Shown here: positions 1-5,124 of the stretch, piece by piece
How the letters are laid out: every line of letters starts with the position of its first letter
Position numbering within the stretch: position 1 is the first letter of the stretch
DNA from: an uncultured Flavihumibacter sp.
Lineage (GTDB): Bacteria > Bacteroidota > Bacteroidia > Chitinophagales > Chitinophagaceae
Reading direction: 5' to 3'
Length of the DNA stretch: 5,745 nucleotides
Assembly: GCA_946481605.1 (NCBI GenBank)
Contig: CAMLPA010000236.1
Coordinates: forward strand, 1 to 5,745
The notes under the pieces: generated by a model
What the model was told of the DNA's origin: nothing
Seen by the model: the letters and a program-made list of their open reading frames with translations, nothing else
The model's database searches: none
Position numbers and translations under genes: made by a program

Positions 1-77
1 ACCGATTCATAATCAGATGGCATTAAACTGCGCACCTCGATTTTCATTTCGGGATGTTCTGGTAAAATTTGTTGCAT
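1..77 (-). CDS. Partial CDS (N-terminus only), possible GNAT-family acetyltransferase
   Basis: An open frame runs from an ATG at 77-75 to the window edge with no stop, giving 25 complete codons. The visible protein starts MQQILPEHPEMKIEVRSLMP and continues SDYES. The stretch 'IEVRSLMPSDYES' resembles the first beta strand and loop of GNAT N-acetyltransferases, which often read I-R-x-(L/M)-x-x-x-D. That is a family resemblance only, because the acetyl-CoA binding motif lies outside the window. An internal ATG at codon 11 (47-45) is an equally good start and would place the 'KIEVR' strand at the very N-terminus, as is usual in the family. The start lies 10 bases after the stop of the small membrane-protein gene upstream, so the two are probably cotranscribed. 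The coding call is fairly safe; the family call is weak. Confidence 0.42.
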   Translation of the reverse strand, partial: MQQILPEHPEMKIEVRSLMPSDYES

Positions 78-87
78 AGTGCTGATT

Positions 88-357
88 TTAGTTGTCCAGT
101 ACCGCAGGCTCACCGCTGGTTGTTACCCGCCCGTCGCTTTGCTCGTTAACGAGGTGTATACCAGGTTGGGGAAAATCAAGCATTTCCCTGGTGAGGTTCA
201 TGTGTACTGAACGTATTGAATCCTGTTGCAAGATCAATGCCCTGTTGTGTGCCCTCACTTCGGTTGTGCGGTAATACAGACGCACATTAAAAACAGTGAA
301 AGTCAGAATCACAGCCACCACAATGGAAGGGACGATATTTCGAGCGGATACAGGCAT
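88..357 (-). CDS. Small hypothetical membrane protein, one N-terminal transmembrane helix
   Basis: The 89-residue product is not recognised. Residues about 9-27 (VPSIVVAVILTFTVFNV) form a hydrophobic helix preceded by Arg6 and followed by Arg and Tyr residues, so it is either a membrane anchor or an uncleaved signal. Residues about 30-60 are polar with heptad-like hydrophobic spacing (ALILQQDSIRSVHMNL) and may form a short coiled coil. The last 30 residues are polar and Pro/Gly-rich and look extended. No catalytic motif is seen. It begins 69 bases after the histidine kinase stop on the same strand and ends 10 bases before the next start, so it could be the third gene of the two-component unit or the first gene of the following one. 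A near-consensus -7 box (CATATTTG, minus strand, about 374-381) lies before it without a clear -33 partner. An opposite-strand frame here is shorter and lacks protein-like features. Confidence 0.55.
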   Translation of the reverse strand: MPVSARNIVPSIVVAVILTFTVFNVRLYYRTTEVRAHNRALILQQDSIRSVHMNLTREMLDFPQPGIHLVNEQSDGRVTTSGEPAVLDN

Positions 358-426
358 TCATTTTAACATATACACAAATATGCCTGCCACTTATTAGCGG
401 TATATTAAAGTGGGATTAAAAACAGA

Positions 427-1797
427 TTAAAACGCTTTTTCCAATACGATGAAAAAGGTGGTTCCCTTACCGGGAGCAGATTCCACCATGATTTTTCCTT
501 TGTGCAGGCGGATAATACGGTTCGCCAGAGCGAGTCCAAGTCCGAAGCCTTTTTTATCCTTGGCATTGTCTGCACGGTAAAAAGGTTGGAAGATACCGGC
601 CATTTCTTCAGGCGGAATACCGATACCCTCATCCTGGACTTTAATGGTTACTTTTTCATTGATGAGCAGGTGCACATTGGCCTCTCCGGTATGGGAAAAT
701 TTACATGCGTTGGCAACAATGTTGCGGATGGCGCTGTACAACAGGTCCGTGTTGCCATACACCAGGAAGGCTTCTTCTGAATCCGGAAACTCATCGAAAT
801 TGAGGTGCACTGTGTAAGAAGGGTGTATTCGTTTAACGTCACCGGCTATGCGAAGCAGGACTTCATCAATGCGCACTTCATTGAGTTCAATGGCGCCGCC
901 TGAACCTGTTTTCGCAATCTCCAATAATCCTTTCGTAAGTTGTCCCATCTGGAACACATCACTGTAAACAGATTCCAGTACATCCTTGTATTCAGGAACG
1001 GATCTTTCGTTCTGCAATGCGATTTCGATCTGGCTGGAAATGGCTGTTAATGGCGTGGAAAATTCATGTGATGCATTCGAGATGAAACGCCTTTGAATCT
1101 CGAACGATTGTTGCATGCGGTCGAGCAACTGGTTGAAGGTGGCAGCGAGTTGGTTCAGTTCATCCTGCTTCTCTCCTGCCTGTATGCGTTTGGTAAGACT
1201 GTGCGAGGAAATATCTTTTACTTCATCTATGATGTTAATGATGGGACGAACCAGCCGGTGCGAAAAATAATATCCTGTGATCAGTGTGATAAAGATTCCA
1301 CCGAAGAAACTGAACCAAAGTATGCCTTTCAACCGTGCGATGGTGTCTATGCCCTCTTCATCGTAAGCGGCCACTACAATGATGTACCGGTTGAAACGAT
1401 CAATGTATTGGGTGGAAAGTACATCCCGCTGACCTGCTTTGGAAAAGTATTCTCCATCGATGCGGGCGCGGTCCACCATATCTTTCGTGACCACGATGGA
1501 ATCGTCCGGATCATCGAACTGGTTGTAGATGGGCTGGTTGAGGTAATTGTAAACGATCACACATTTTCGTTGCAGGGAGAACACCGTATTCTCTTCAATC
1601 TTCTTCATCAGTTCCTGATCCTTATCGGTTACTTCGATCAGGTATTTTGCAACGGTCAGGGCGCGGTTCCGGAGCCTGTTCTTGAAATTTTTCTCTCTTG
1701 TAAGTTCGGAAGAATAATATATGGCAGAACAGAGTACAGCGAGGATGGCCAGTACAATAACCGTAAACAACAGGGTTATGCGGTATTTGATTTTCAT
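427..1797 (-). CDS. Two-component sensor histidine kinase, HAMP-containing, membrane-bound
   Basis: This 456-residue kinase senses an unknown signal at the membrane and passes phosphate to the response regulator encoded just upstream. Residues about 7-29 form TM1 and about 157-178 TM2. The roughly 125 residues between them are the periplasmic sensor region, which I cannot assign to a named fold. A HAMP linker follows (about 179-232, with 'RLVRPI' just after TM2). The H-box is 'SNASHEFSTPL' with phospho-acceptor His244, the N-box is 'RNIVANACKFS' (Asn359, Asn363), G1 is 'DEGIGIPPE' (389-397), the F-box is 'IFQPFYRAD' and G2 is 'GFGLGLALA' (417-425), so every catalytic element of an active kinase is present. 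The H-box has Phe-Ser where most kinases have Leu-Arg/Lys. Its ATG shares one base with the regulator's TGA (TGATG), which implies translational coupling. The overall plan is that of CusS/QseC-like kinases, but the ligand cannot be named. Confidence 0.95.
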   Translation of the reverse strand: MKIKYRITLLFTVIVLAILAVLCSAIYYSSELTREKNFKNRLRNRALTVAKYLIEVTDKDQELMKKIEENTVFSLQRKCVIVYNYLNQPIYNQFDDPDDSIVVTKDMVDRARIDGEYFSKAGQRDVLSTQYIDRFNRYIIVVAAYDEEGIDTIARLKGILWFSFFGGIFITLITGYYFSHRLVRPIINIIDEVKDISSHSLTKRIQAGEKQDELNQLAATFNQLLDRMQQSFEIQRRFISNASHEFSTPLTAISSQIEIALQNERSVPEYKDVLESVYSDVFQMGQLTKGLLEIAKTGSGGAIELNEVRIDEVLLRIAGDVKRIHPSYTVHLNFDEFPDSEEAFLVYGNTDLLYSAIRNIVANACKFSHTGEANVHLLINEKVTIKVQDEGIGIPPEEMAGIFQPFYRADNAKDKKGFGLGLALANRIIRLHKGKIMVESAPGKGTTFFIVLEKAF

Positions 1798-2489
1798 CAG
1801 TCGCCGCTTTCCTTTAGGATATAGCCCATACCCACCTGGGTTTTAATCAGTTTCTGTTCATGGTCCTTATCGATTTTTTTGCGCAGAAAATTCACGTACA
1901 CATCAATCACGTTTGTTCCTGTATCGAAATCTATGTCCCAAACGTTTCTGGCGATGTCGGCCCTTGACACCACGCGGTTTTTGTTGCGTACAAAATATTC
2001 GAGCAGTTGAAATTCTTTTGCGGTAAGGGAGACTGTGTTGCCGTTCCTGGTTACTTCTTTGCTGTCGAGGTTCATTTCGAGGTCGGCCACTTTCAGCATG
2101 TTACCCGTTGGAATACCGTACTGGGCTCTCTTCAGCAATGCGCGTATGCGCACGAGCAGTTCTTTGAACTCAAATGGTTTCACCACGTAATCATCTGCAC
2201 CTGCATCGAAGGCCTCAATTTTATCATCGGTGGCACCGAGTGCGGTGAGCATGATAATGGGAATCTGCGCGTTGACGGACCTGATTTCCTGGCAGAGTTC
2301 ATACCCATTCATACCGGGCAGGTTGATGTCCAGGATCACGAGGTCGTAGGGAGAAGCGGAGAACATCCGTTTGGCGATGAGTCCATCATAAGCGATGTCC
2401 ACTTCATAATGATTTTCCACCAATCCTTTGTTGAGCGAATCGGCGATTTTTTTTTCATCTTCCACCACCAGAATCCGGATTTCAGTCAT
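1797..2489 (-). CDS. OmpR/PhoB-family response regulator transcription factor
   Basis: The 230-residue cytoplasmic regulator pairs with the downstream histidine kinase. The receiver domain (about 4-120) has the acidic pair Glu10-Asp11, phospho-acceptor Asp54 in 'LVILDINLPGMNGYEL', Thr82 in 'IIMLTAL' and the invariant Lys104 in 'DDYVVKPFEFKEL'. The C-terminal winged helix-turn-helix (about 130-227) shows the OmpR pattern: 'VSLTAKEFQLLEYF', then 'VVSRADIARNVWD', the recognition-helix region 'NVIDVYVNFLRKKID' and the final hairpin 'IKTQVGMGYIL'. Both length and layout are normal for the family. It is the first gene of the two-component unit, 110 bases downstream of the rplL terminator hairpin. 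A consensus Bacteroidota -7 box lies 20 bases before its ATG. Direct targets cannot be inferred; autoregulation is common in the family but no operator repeat was seen upstream. Confidence 0.96.
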   Translation of the reverse strand: MTEIRILVVEDEKKIADSLNKGLVENHYEVDIAYDGLIAKRMFSASPYDLVILDINLPGMNGYELCQEIRSVNAQIPIIMLTALGATDDKIEAFDAGADDYVVKPFEFKELLVRIRALLKRAQYGIPTGNMLKVADLEMNLDSKEVTRNGNTVSLTAKEFQLLEYFVRNKNRVVSRADIARNVWDIDFDTGTNVIDVYVNFLRKKIDKDHEQKLIKTQVGMGYILKESGD

Positions 2490-2508
2490 ACGCGGCGTTG
2501 TTAAGTTT

Positions 2509-2516
2509 CAAAAATA
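2509..2516 (-). promoter_or_regulatory. Candidate -7 promoter box for the two-component operon
   Basis: On the minus strand this reads TATTTTTG, an exact match to the Bacteroidota -7 consensus TAnnTTTG. It ends 19 bases before the regulator's ATG, which would put transcription start about a dozen bases before the start codon. No TTTG or TTG sits at the expected -33 distance (17-23 bases upstream); only an AT-rich stretch is there. The call therefore rests on one box and its position, and could be a chance match in AT-rich DNA. Confidence 0.4.
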
Positions 2517-2569
2517 CATTTAATATAAAAATCGTTCCCTGGTAATTTGGGTGGGGTTTGGGGTAAAAG

Positions 2570-2600
2570 AAAAGGCCGCATCGGAGCGATACGGCCTTTT
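2570..2600 (-). terminator. Intrinsic terminator of the rplKAJL operon (bidirectional in form)
   Basis: AAAAGGCCG at 2570-2578 pairs with CGGCCTTTT at 2592-2600. After one C/A mismatch, ATCG (2580-2583) pairs with CGAT (2587-2590) around a three-base GAG loop. Read on the minus strand the stem is followed by TTTTCTTTT, a typical U-tract, so it fits termination of rplL transcription 20 bases after the stop codon. The A/T arms make it symmetric, so it could also act on plus-strand transcripts, although no plus-strand gene approaches it. It separates the ribosomal operon from the two-component system. Confidence 0.88.
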
Positions 2601-2620
2601 CACTTCGTTTGAAAAGCTTA

Positions 2621-2995
2621 TTAAGCGATTTCAACCTCAGCACCAGCTTCAGTGAGCTTTGCTTTCAGGTCTTCAGCTTCAGCTTTGGTAACACCTTCTT
2701 TCAGTGTTTTTGGAGCGCCGTCAACCAGTTCTTTTGCTTCTTTCAGACCAAGACCAGTGAGGTCTTTAACGATCTTCACTACGTTCAGTTTAGAAGCGCC
2801 TGCACTTTTCAGGATCACGTCGAACGCTGTTTTTTCAGCGGCTGCTGCTGCGCCACCACCGTCGCCGGCGGCTACTACTACTGCTGCTGCTGCTGGTTCG
2901 ATACCGTAGTCTGCTTTCAGAACGTCGGCCAGTTCCTGTACTTCTTTTACAGTAAGACCAACGAGTTGTTCGGCTAATGCTTTAACGTCTGCCAT
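2621..2995 (-). CDS. rplL: 50S ribosomal protein L7/L12
   Basis: L7/L12 is the mobile stalk protein. Dimers bind L10 through the N-terminal domain and recruit translation factors (EF-Tu, EF-G, IF2) through the C-terminal domain. With the start at ATG 2995 the protein has 124 residues, normal for the family. The N-terminal dimerisation domain is about 1-34 ('[19 protein letters not shown]'), the Ala/Gly-rich hinge about 35-54, and the C-terminal domain about 55-124 with '[16 protein letters not shown]', '[15 protein letters not shown]' and 'EAGAEVEIA', all close to the canonical form. A TTG three codons upstream (3004) extends the frame to give MTTM-ADVK, but the family starts at MADVK, so the ATG is preferred. 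It is the last gene of the operon and is followed by a strong terminator rather than by rpoB. A 115-base structured spacer precedes it, perhaps setting the extra L7/L12 synthesis that four to six copies per ribosome require. Confidence 0.98.
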   Translation of the reverse strand: MADVKALAEQLVGLTVKEVQELADVLKADYGIEPAAAAVVVAAGDGGGAAAAAEKTAFDVILKSAGASKLNVVKIVKDLTGLGLKEAKELVDGAPKTLKEGVTKAEAEDLKAKLTEAGAEVEIA

Positions 2996-3110
2996 TGTTG
3001 TCAAATTTTTTCCGCCTTCTCAGTTCATGAACTCCGGCGGAGTGTTTTTAAAAAAATCTAGCCTTTGATTGTGATCCCTCAGGCCTGGGATATTATTTTG
3101 GATGTACTCC
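2996..3110 (-). promoter_or_regulatory. Structured rplJ-rplL spacer with several inverted repeats
   Basis: This 115-base spacer is the longest gap inside the operon; the other two are 26 and 37 bases. It contains a hairpin ATCCC...GGGAT (3074-3091), a palindrome ACTCC-GGC-GGAGT (3031-3043), a perfect 12-base palindrome AGTTCATGAACT (3022-3033), and an outer stem TCCGCC/GGCGGA (3011-3016 with 3036-3041). The outer stem and the GGAGT hairpin use the same bases, so they exclude each other. In the rplL mRNA the outer stem ends 15 bases before the ATG and is followed by an A/U-rich start region. A role in rplL translation, RNA processing or partial attenuation is inference from position and symmetry. 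Confidence 0.45.
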
Positions 3111-3629
3111 TTACTCAGCGGTTGCTGCACCTTCAGCCTGCTTTTCGTGGTGGTGCAACAAAGCAGCCAGTACGCGTTTTGCAGGGGATTGAAGCAAGCC
3201 AATAACTTCTCCGATGAGTTCGTTTTTGGTCTTGAGTTGTGTCAGCGCTTTCAGTTGTTCGTCGCCGGTGTAAACTTCACCATTGATGAAAGCAGCTTTC
3301 AGCACGGGCCTGTCGCCATTGCTTTCCTTACGGAAAGAAGCGAGGATCAGGGCCGGTTCTTTGGGGTTTTCACTGAACATTAGTGCGGTCACGTTGTTCA
3401 GGGCTTCATAAACACCGCTGTATTTTTCGCCATCGAGTGATTCGAGGGCTTTTTTGATGAGCGTGTTTTTAGCCACCTTCATTTCCACGTTCTTATCGAA
3501 GCAGTGGCGACGAAGGGTGCTCACCTGCGCAACGGTGAGGCTTTCTGTATCAGTGATGTAGAAGTTGTTGTATTGAGAGAACTTGCCTTTCAACAGTTCA
3601 ATCACTTCTTGTTTCTGGTCTTTGTTCAT
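3111..3629 (-). CDS. rplJ: 50S ribosomal protein L10
   Basis: L10 anchors the L7/L12 dimers to 23S rRNA beside L11 at the base of the stalk. The 172-residue product has the normal family length. Residues 1 to about 132 are the rRNA-binding domain, with the family signature near 'MKVAKNTLIKKAL' (50-62) and 'NNVTALMF' (78-85). The C-terminal helix (about 134-165, 'NELIGEVIGLLQSPAKRVL') is the L12-docking helix, followed by a short polar Ala/Glu tail. The start is supported by the conserved N-terminus MNKDQKQEVIELLKGKF and by A-rich sequence (AAAAAAGAGTT) directly before the ATG, where Bacteroidota lack a Shine-Dalgarno sequence. It starts 37 bases after rplA. That gap is too short for the long L10-binding leader known before rplJ in E. 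coli and Bacillus, so autoregulation by L10, if present, must use another site. Confidence 0.98.
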   Translation of the reverse strand: MNKDQKQEVIELLKGKFSQYNNFYITDTESLTVAQVSTLRRHCFDKNVEMKVAKNTLIKKALESLDGEKYSGVYEALNNVTALMFSENPKEPALILASFRKESNGDRPVLKAAFINGEVYTGDEQLKALTQLKTKNELIGEVIGLLQSPAKRVLAALLHHHEKQAEGAATAE

Positions 3630-3666
3630 AACTCTTTTTTTAAAGTGTTTTCAGATTCCCGAAGGA

Positions 3667-4359
3667 TTAGTTCAGGAAGTTTTTGGTATCAACCGTGATG
3701 CCTGGGCTCATGGTGCTGGCCATGCTCACACCTTTCAGGTAAGTACCTTTTGCGGTGGATGGTTTCAGCTTGATGATGGCATTGATCAGTTCGGTACTGT
3801 TTTCCTGGATCTTCTGCACATCGAAAGATACGCGTCCGATAGAGGCGTGGATGATACCTGCTTTATCCACTTTAAAGGTAATCTTACCGCCTTTCACCTC
3901 GTTCACGGCAGCCGCCACATCGTTGGTAACGGTACCTGTTTTAGGGTTGGGCATCAGGTTACGGGGGCCGAGGATTTTACCCAGTTTACCGATCTTAGGC
4001 ATTACGGACGGGGTAGCGATGATTACATCGATATCTGTCCAGCCTGCTTCGATTTTCTGAATGAATTCATCCAGACCAACATGGTCAGCGCCAGCTTTGG
4101 TAGCATCGGCTTCTTTGTCGGGTGTACAAAGTACGAGCACGCGCTTTGTTTTACCTGTACCATGGGGCAGGGTTACTGAACCGCGGATGGCCTGATCGGC
4201 TTTTTTGGGATCAACGCCCAGACGAACGTGAATGTCTACGGAAGCATCGAACTTAGTGGTGTTCACCTCTTTTACGAGGGTAGCAGCTTCCTTCAGGGAG
4301 TACACTTTATTTTTGTCGACTTTACTGTCGGCTACTTTTCTTTTTTTGGTGGTTGCCAT
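3667..4359 (-). CDS. rplA: 50S ribosomal protein L1
   Basis: L1 forms the mobile stalk at the E site and helps release deacylated tRNA. In many bacteria it also represses its own operon by binding the rplK leader mRNA. The product has 230 residues, as expected. The rRNA-binding domain I is formed by the N- and C-terminal parts, including '[19 protein letters not shown]' (58-76) and the C-terminal '[18 protein letters not shown]' (203-220). The inserted domain II carries the L1 signature '[19 protein letters not shown]' (126-144); many homologues have Gly where this one has Asn134. The ATG at 4359 gives the usual Lys/Arg-rich N-terminus [10 protein letters not shown]. It lies 26 bases after rplK and 37 bases before rplJ, so the three are certainly one transcript. 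Confidence 0.98.
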   Translation of the reverse strand: MATTKKRKVADSKVDKNKVYSLKEAATLVKEVNTTKFDASVDIHVRLGVDPKKADQAIRGSVTLPHGTGKTKRVLVLCTPDKEADATKAGADHVGLDEFIQKIEAGWTDIDVIIATPSVMPKIGKLGKILGPRNLMPNPKTGTVTNDVAAAVNEVKGGKITFKVDKAGIIHASIGRVSFDVQKIQENSTELINAIIKLKPSTAKGTYLKGVSMASTMSPGITVDTKNFLN

Positions 4360-4385
4360 TTCTTAGAATTTTTTCGGTGAACCAA

Positions 4386-4829
4386 TTAGTTTTCCCAGGG
4401 AGCCTGGCCATCAACGGTGATACCCATGCTTCTTGCCGTACCAGCCACCATACGCATGGCGCTTTCCACGGTGAAGCAGTTCAGATCGGGCATCTTGTCT
4501 TTTGCAATAGCTTCAACCTGGGCCCAGGTTACCTTACCCACCTTGTTACGGTTAGGCTCTTTGGAACCACTTTGAATTTTAGCCGCTTCCAGCAACTGAA
4601 CGGGAGCCGGAGGAGTTTTGATAACAAACTCGAAAGATTTGTCGGAGAAAACAGTGATGAGTACTGGAAGAACCTTACCCATTTTATCCTGGGTGCGCGC
4701 ATTGAACTGCTTGCAGAACTCCATGATGTTGATTCCTTTGGAACCGAGGGCTGGTCCGATGGGAGGTGCAGGGTTGGCCTGTCCTCCTTTACACTGCAAC
4801 TTAACGTAGCCTGTAATTTCTTTTGCCAT
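4386..4829 (-). CDS. rplK: 50S ribosomal protein L11
   Basis: L11 binds helices 43-44 of 23S rRNA in the GTPase-associated centre. It is needed for factor-dependent GTP hydrolysis and, in many bacteria, for RelA activation and thiostrepton binding. The 147-residue protein is a few residues longer than the E. coli form. The N-terminal domain shows '[20 protein letters not shown]' (18-37), including the prolines that line the thiostrepton site, then '[15 protein letters not shown]' (37-51). The C-terminal rRNA-binding domain has '[15 protein letters not shown]', '[18 protein letters not shown]' and the closing '[12 protein letters not shown]'. The ATG at 4829 follows an A-rich stretch without a Shine-Dalgarno sequence, as in its neighbours. 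It is the first gene of the operon. nusG, which usually precedes it, is replaced here by a divergent histone-like gene. Confidence 0.98.
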   Translation of the reverse strand: MAKEITGYVKLQCKGGQANPAPPIGPALGSKGINIMEFCKQFNARTQDKMGKVLPVLITVFSDKSFEFVIKTPPAPVQLLEAAKIQSGSKEPNRNKVGKVTWAQVEAIAKDKMPDLNCFTVESAMRMVAGTARSMGITVDGQAPWEN

Positions 4830-4852
4830 TTTTGAGATTTTTTGGTGTTAAC

Positions 4853-4872
4853 GTATTGCCCGGAGGCCATAC
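4853..4872 (-). promoter_or_regulatory. rplK leader hairpin with UNCG-type tetraloop, candidate L1 autoregulatory site
   Basis: In the minus-strand RNA, GUAU-G-GCC pairs with GGC-A-AUAC around a UCCG loop closed by C-G, which is a member of the very stable UNCG tetraloop class. Four base pairs, one G/A mismatch and three base pairs form the stem. It lies 23 bases before the rplK ATG and inside the leader predicted from the upstream promoter. An alternative pairing, GGAG with CUCC around a six-base loop, shares the same bases. L1 binding to the rplK leader is known in several phyla, so this is a reasonable site, but I cannot match the L1 rRNA-mimic motif with certainty. Confidence 0.4.
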
Positions 4873-4913
4873 TCCCAATCGCATTCGTCGAAAGAACTTA
4901 GTTTTTGGGGATG

Positions 4914-4943
4914 CGAAGGTACGATTTTATTCCTGTTTTCAAA
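4914..4943 (-). promoter_or_regulatory. Probable main promoter of rplKAJL (TTTG-N18-TACCTTCG)
   Basis: On the minus strand a -33 TTTG (4943-4940) is separated by 18 bases from TACCTTCG (4921-4914). The second box differs from the Bacteroidota -7 consensus TAnnTTTG at one position. The 18-base spacing lies in the range described for Flavobacterium and Bacteroides promoters. Transcription would start near 4908 and give a leader of about 80 bases before rplK. This is the best promoter match in the window and it stands in the right place for a highly expressed operon. Confidence 0.65.
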
Positions 4944-4966
4944 TATTTTTTAATAAACAGCGTCTG

Positions 4967-4976
4967 GCGAAGGTAC
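4967..4976 (-). promoter_or_regulatory. Second copy of the GTACCTTCGC element, possible upstream tandem rplK promoter
   Basis: The ten bases GTACCTTCGC (minus strand) occur here and again at 4922-4913, start to start 54 bases apart, and both are followed on the upstream side by AATCG. The copy here again contains TACCTTCG, one mismatch from the -7 consensus. Its -33 region reads CATTTCC, only a partial TTTG. It may be a weaker tandem promoter, as is common for ribosomal operons, or a shared regulator site. Confidence 0.38.
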
Positions 4977-5124
4977 ACGATTACATACATTGGAAATGAA
5001 GTAATTAGAAAATTTTCCACAGCTTTATAAATGAGGAAAGAAAATTTTCCTGTGTAATTTTTTCTCCCTAACTTTTCAAATTAAATAAATATTCCACTTC
5101 CTAACTCATTAAAATTCTATCACA

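Larger units (their letters stand above)
4830..5124. other. Divergent intergenic region between rplK and the histone-like gene
   Basis: These 295 bases hold no gene. The rplK side (4830-4976) contains the leader hairpin and two promoter-like elements listed separately. The middle and right parts are AT-rich. Two copies of GAAAATTTTCC (5008-5018 and 5040-5050) stand 32 bases apart, with CACAG (5018-5022) and CTGTG (5050-5054) after them as inverted arms. For the plus-strand gene the only promoter-like box is TAATTTTT (5055-5062), one mismatch from TAnnTTTG and without a -33 partner, so its promoter is not settled. The bases before its ATG (AAAATTCTATCACA) show no Shine-Dalgarno sequence. Confidence 0.6.

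Noticed and set aside
387..413. Inverted repeat CCACTT...AAGTGG after the kinase gene as a terminator
   Set aside because: The stem is only six pairs around a 15-base AT-rich loop and has no T-run directly after it on the minus strand. I do not call a terminator for the two-component operon.
1093..2504. Plus-strand open frames of 243 and 165 codons opposite the kinase and regulator genes
   Set aside because: They lie wholly antisense to genes whose catalytic motifs are all present, and their translations show no domain.
2873..2896. Trinucleotide-like repeat in rplL
   Set aside because: It codes for the Ala-rich flexible hinge that all L7/L12 proteins have, so no separate repeat element is needed to explain it.
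2996..3004. Alternative rplL start at TTG 3004 adding three residues (MTT)
   Set aside because: L7/L12 proteins start at MADVK-like sequence; the in-frame ATG at 2995 gives this and needs no rare start codon.
3022..3033. Two-codon mini-ORF (ATG AAC TGA) in the rplJ-rplL spacer as a leader peptide
   Set aside because: It is a by-product of the AGTTCATGAACT palindrome, too short to act as a regulatory peptide on present evidence.
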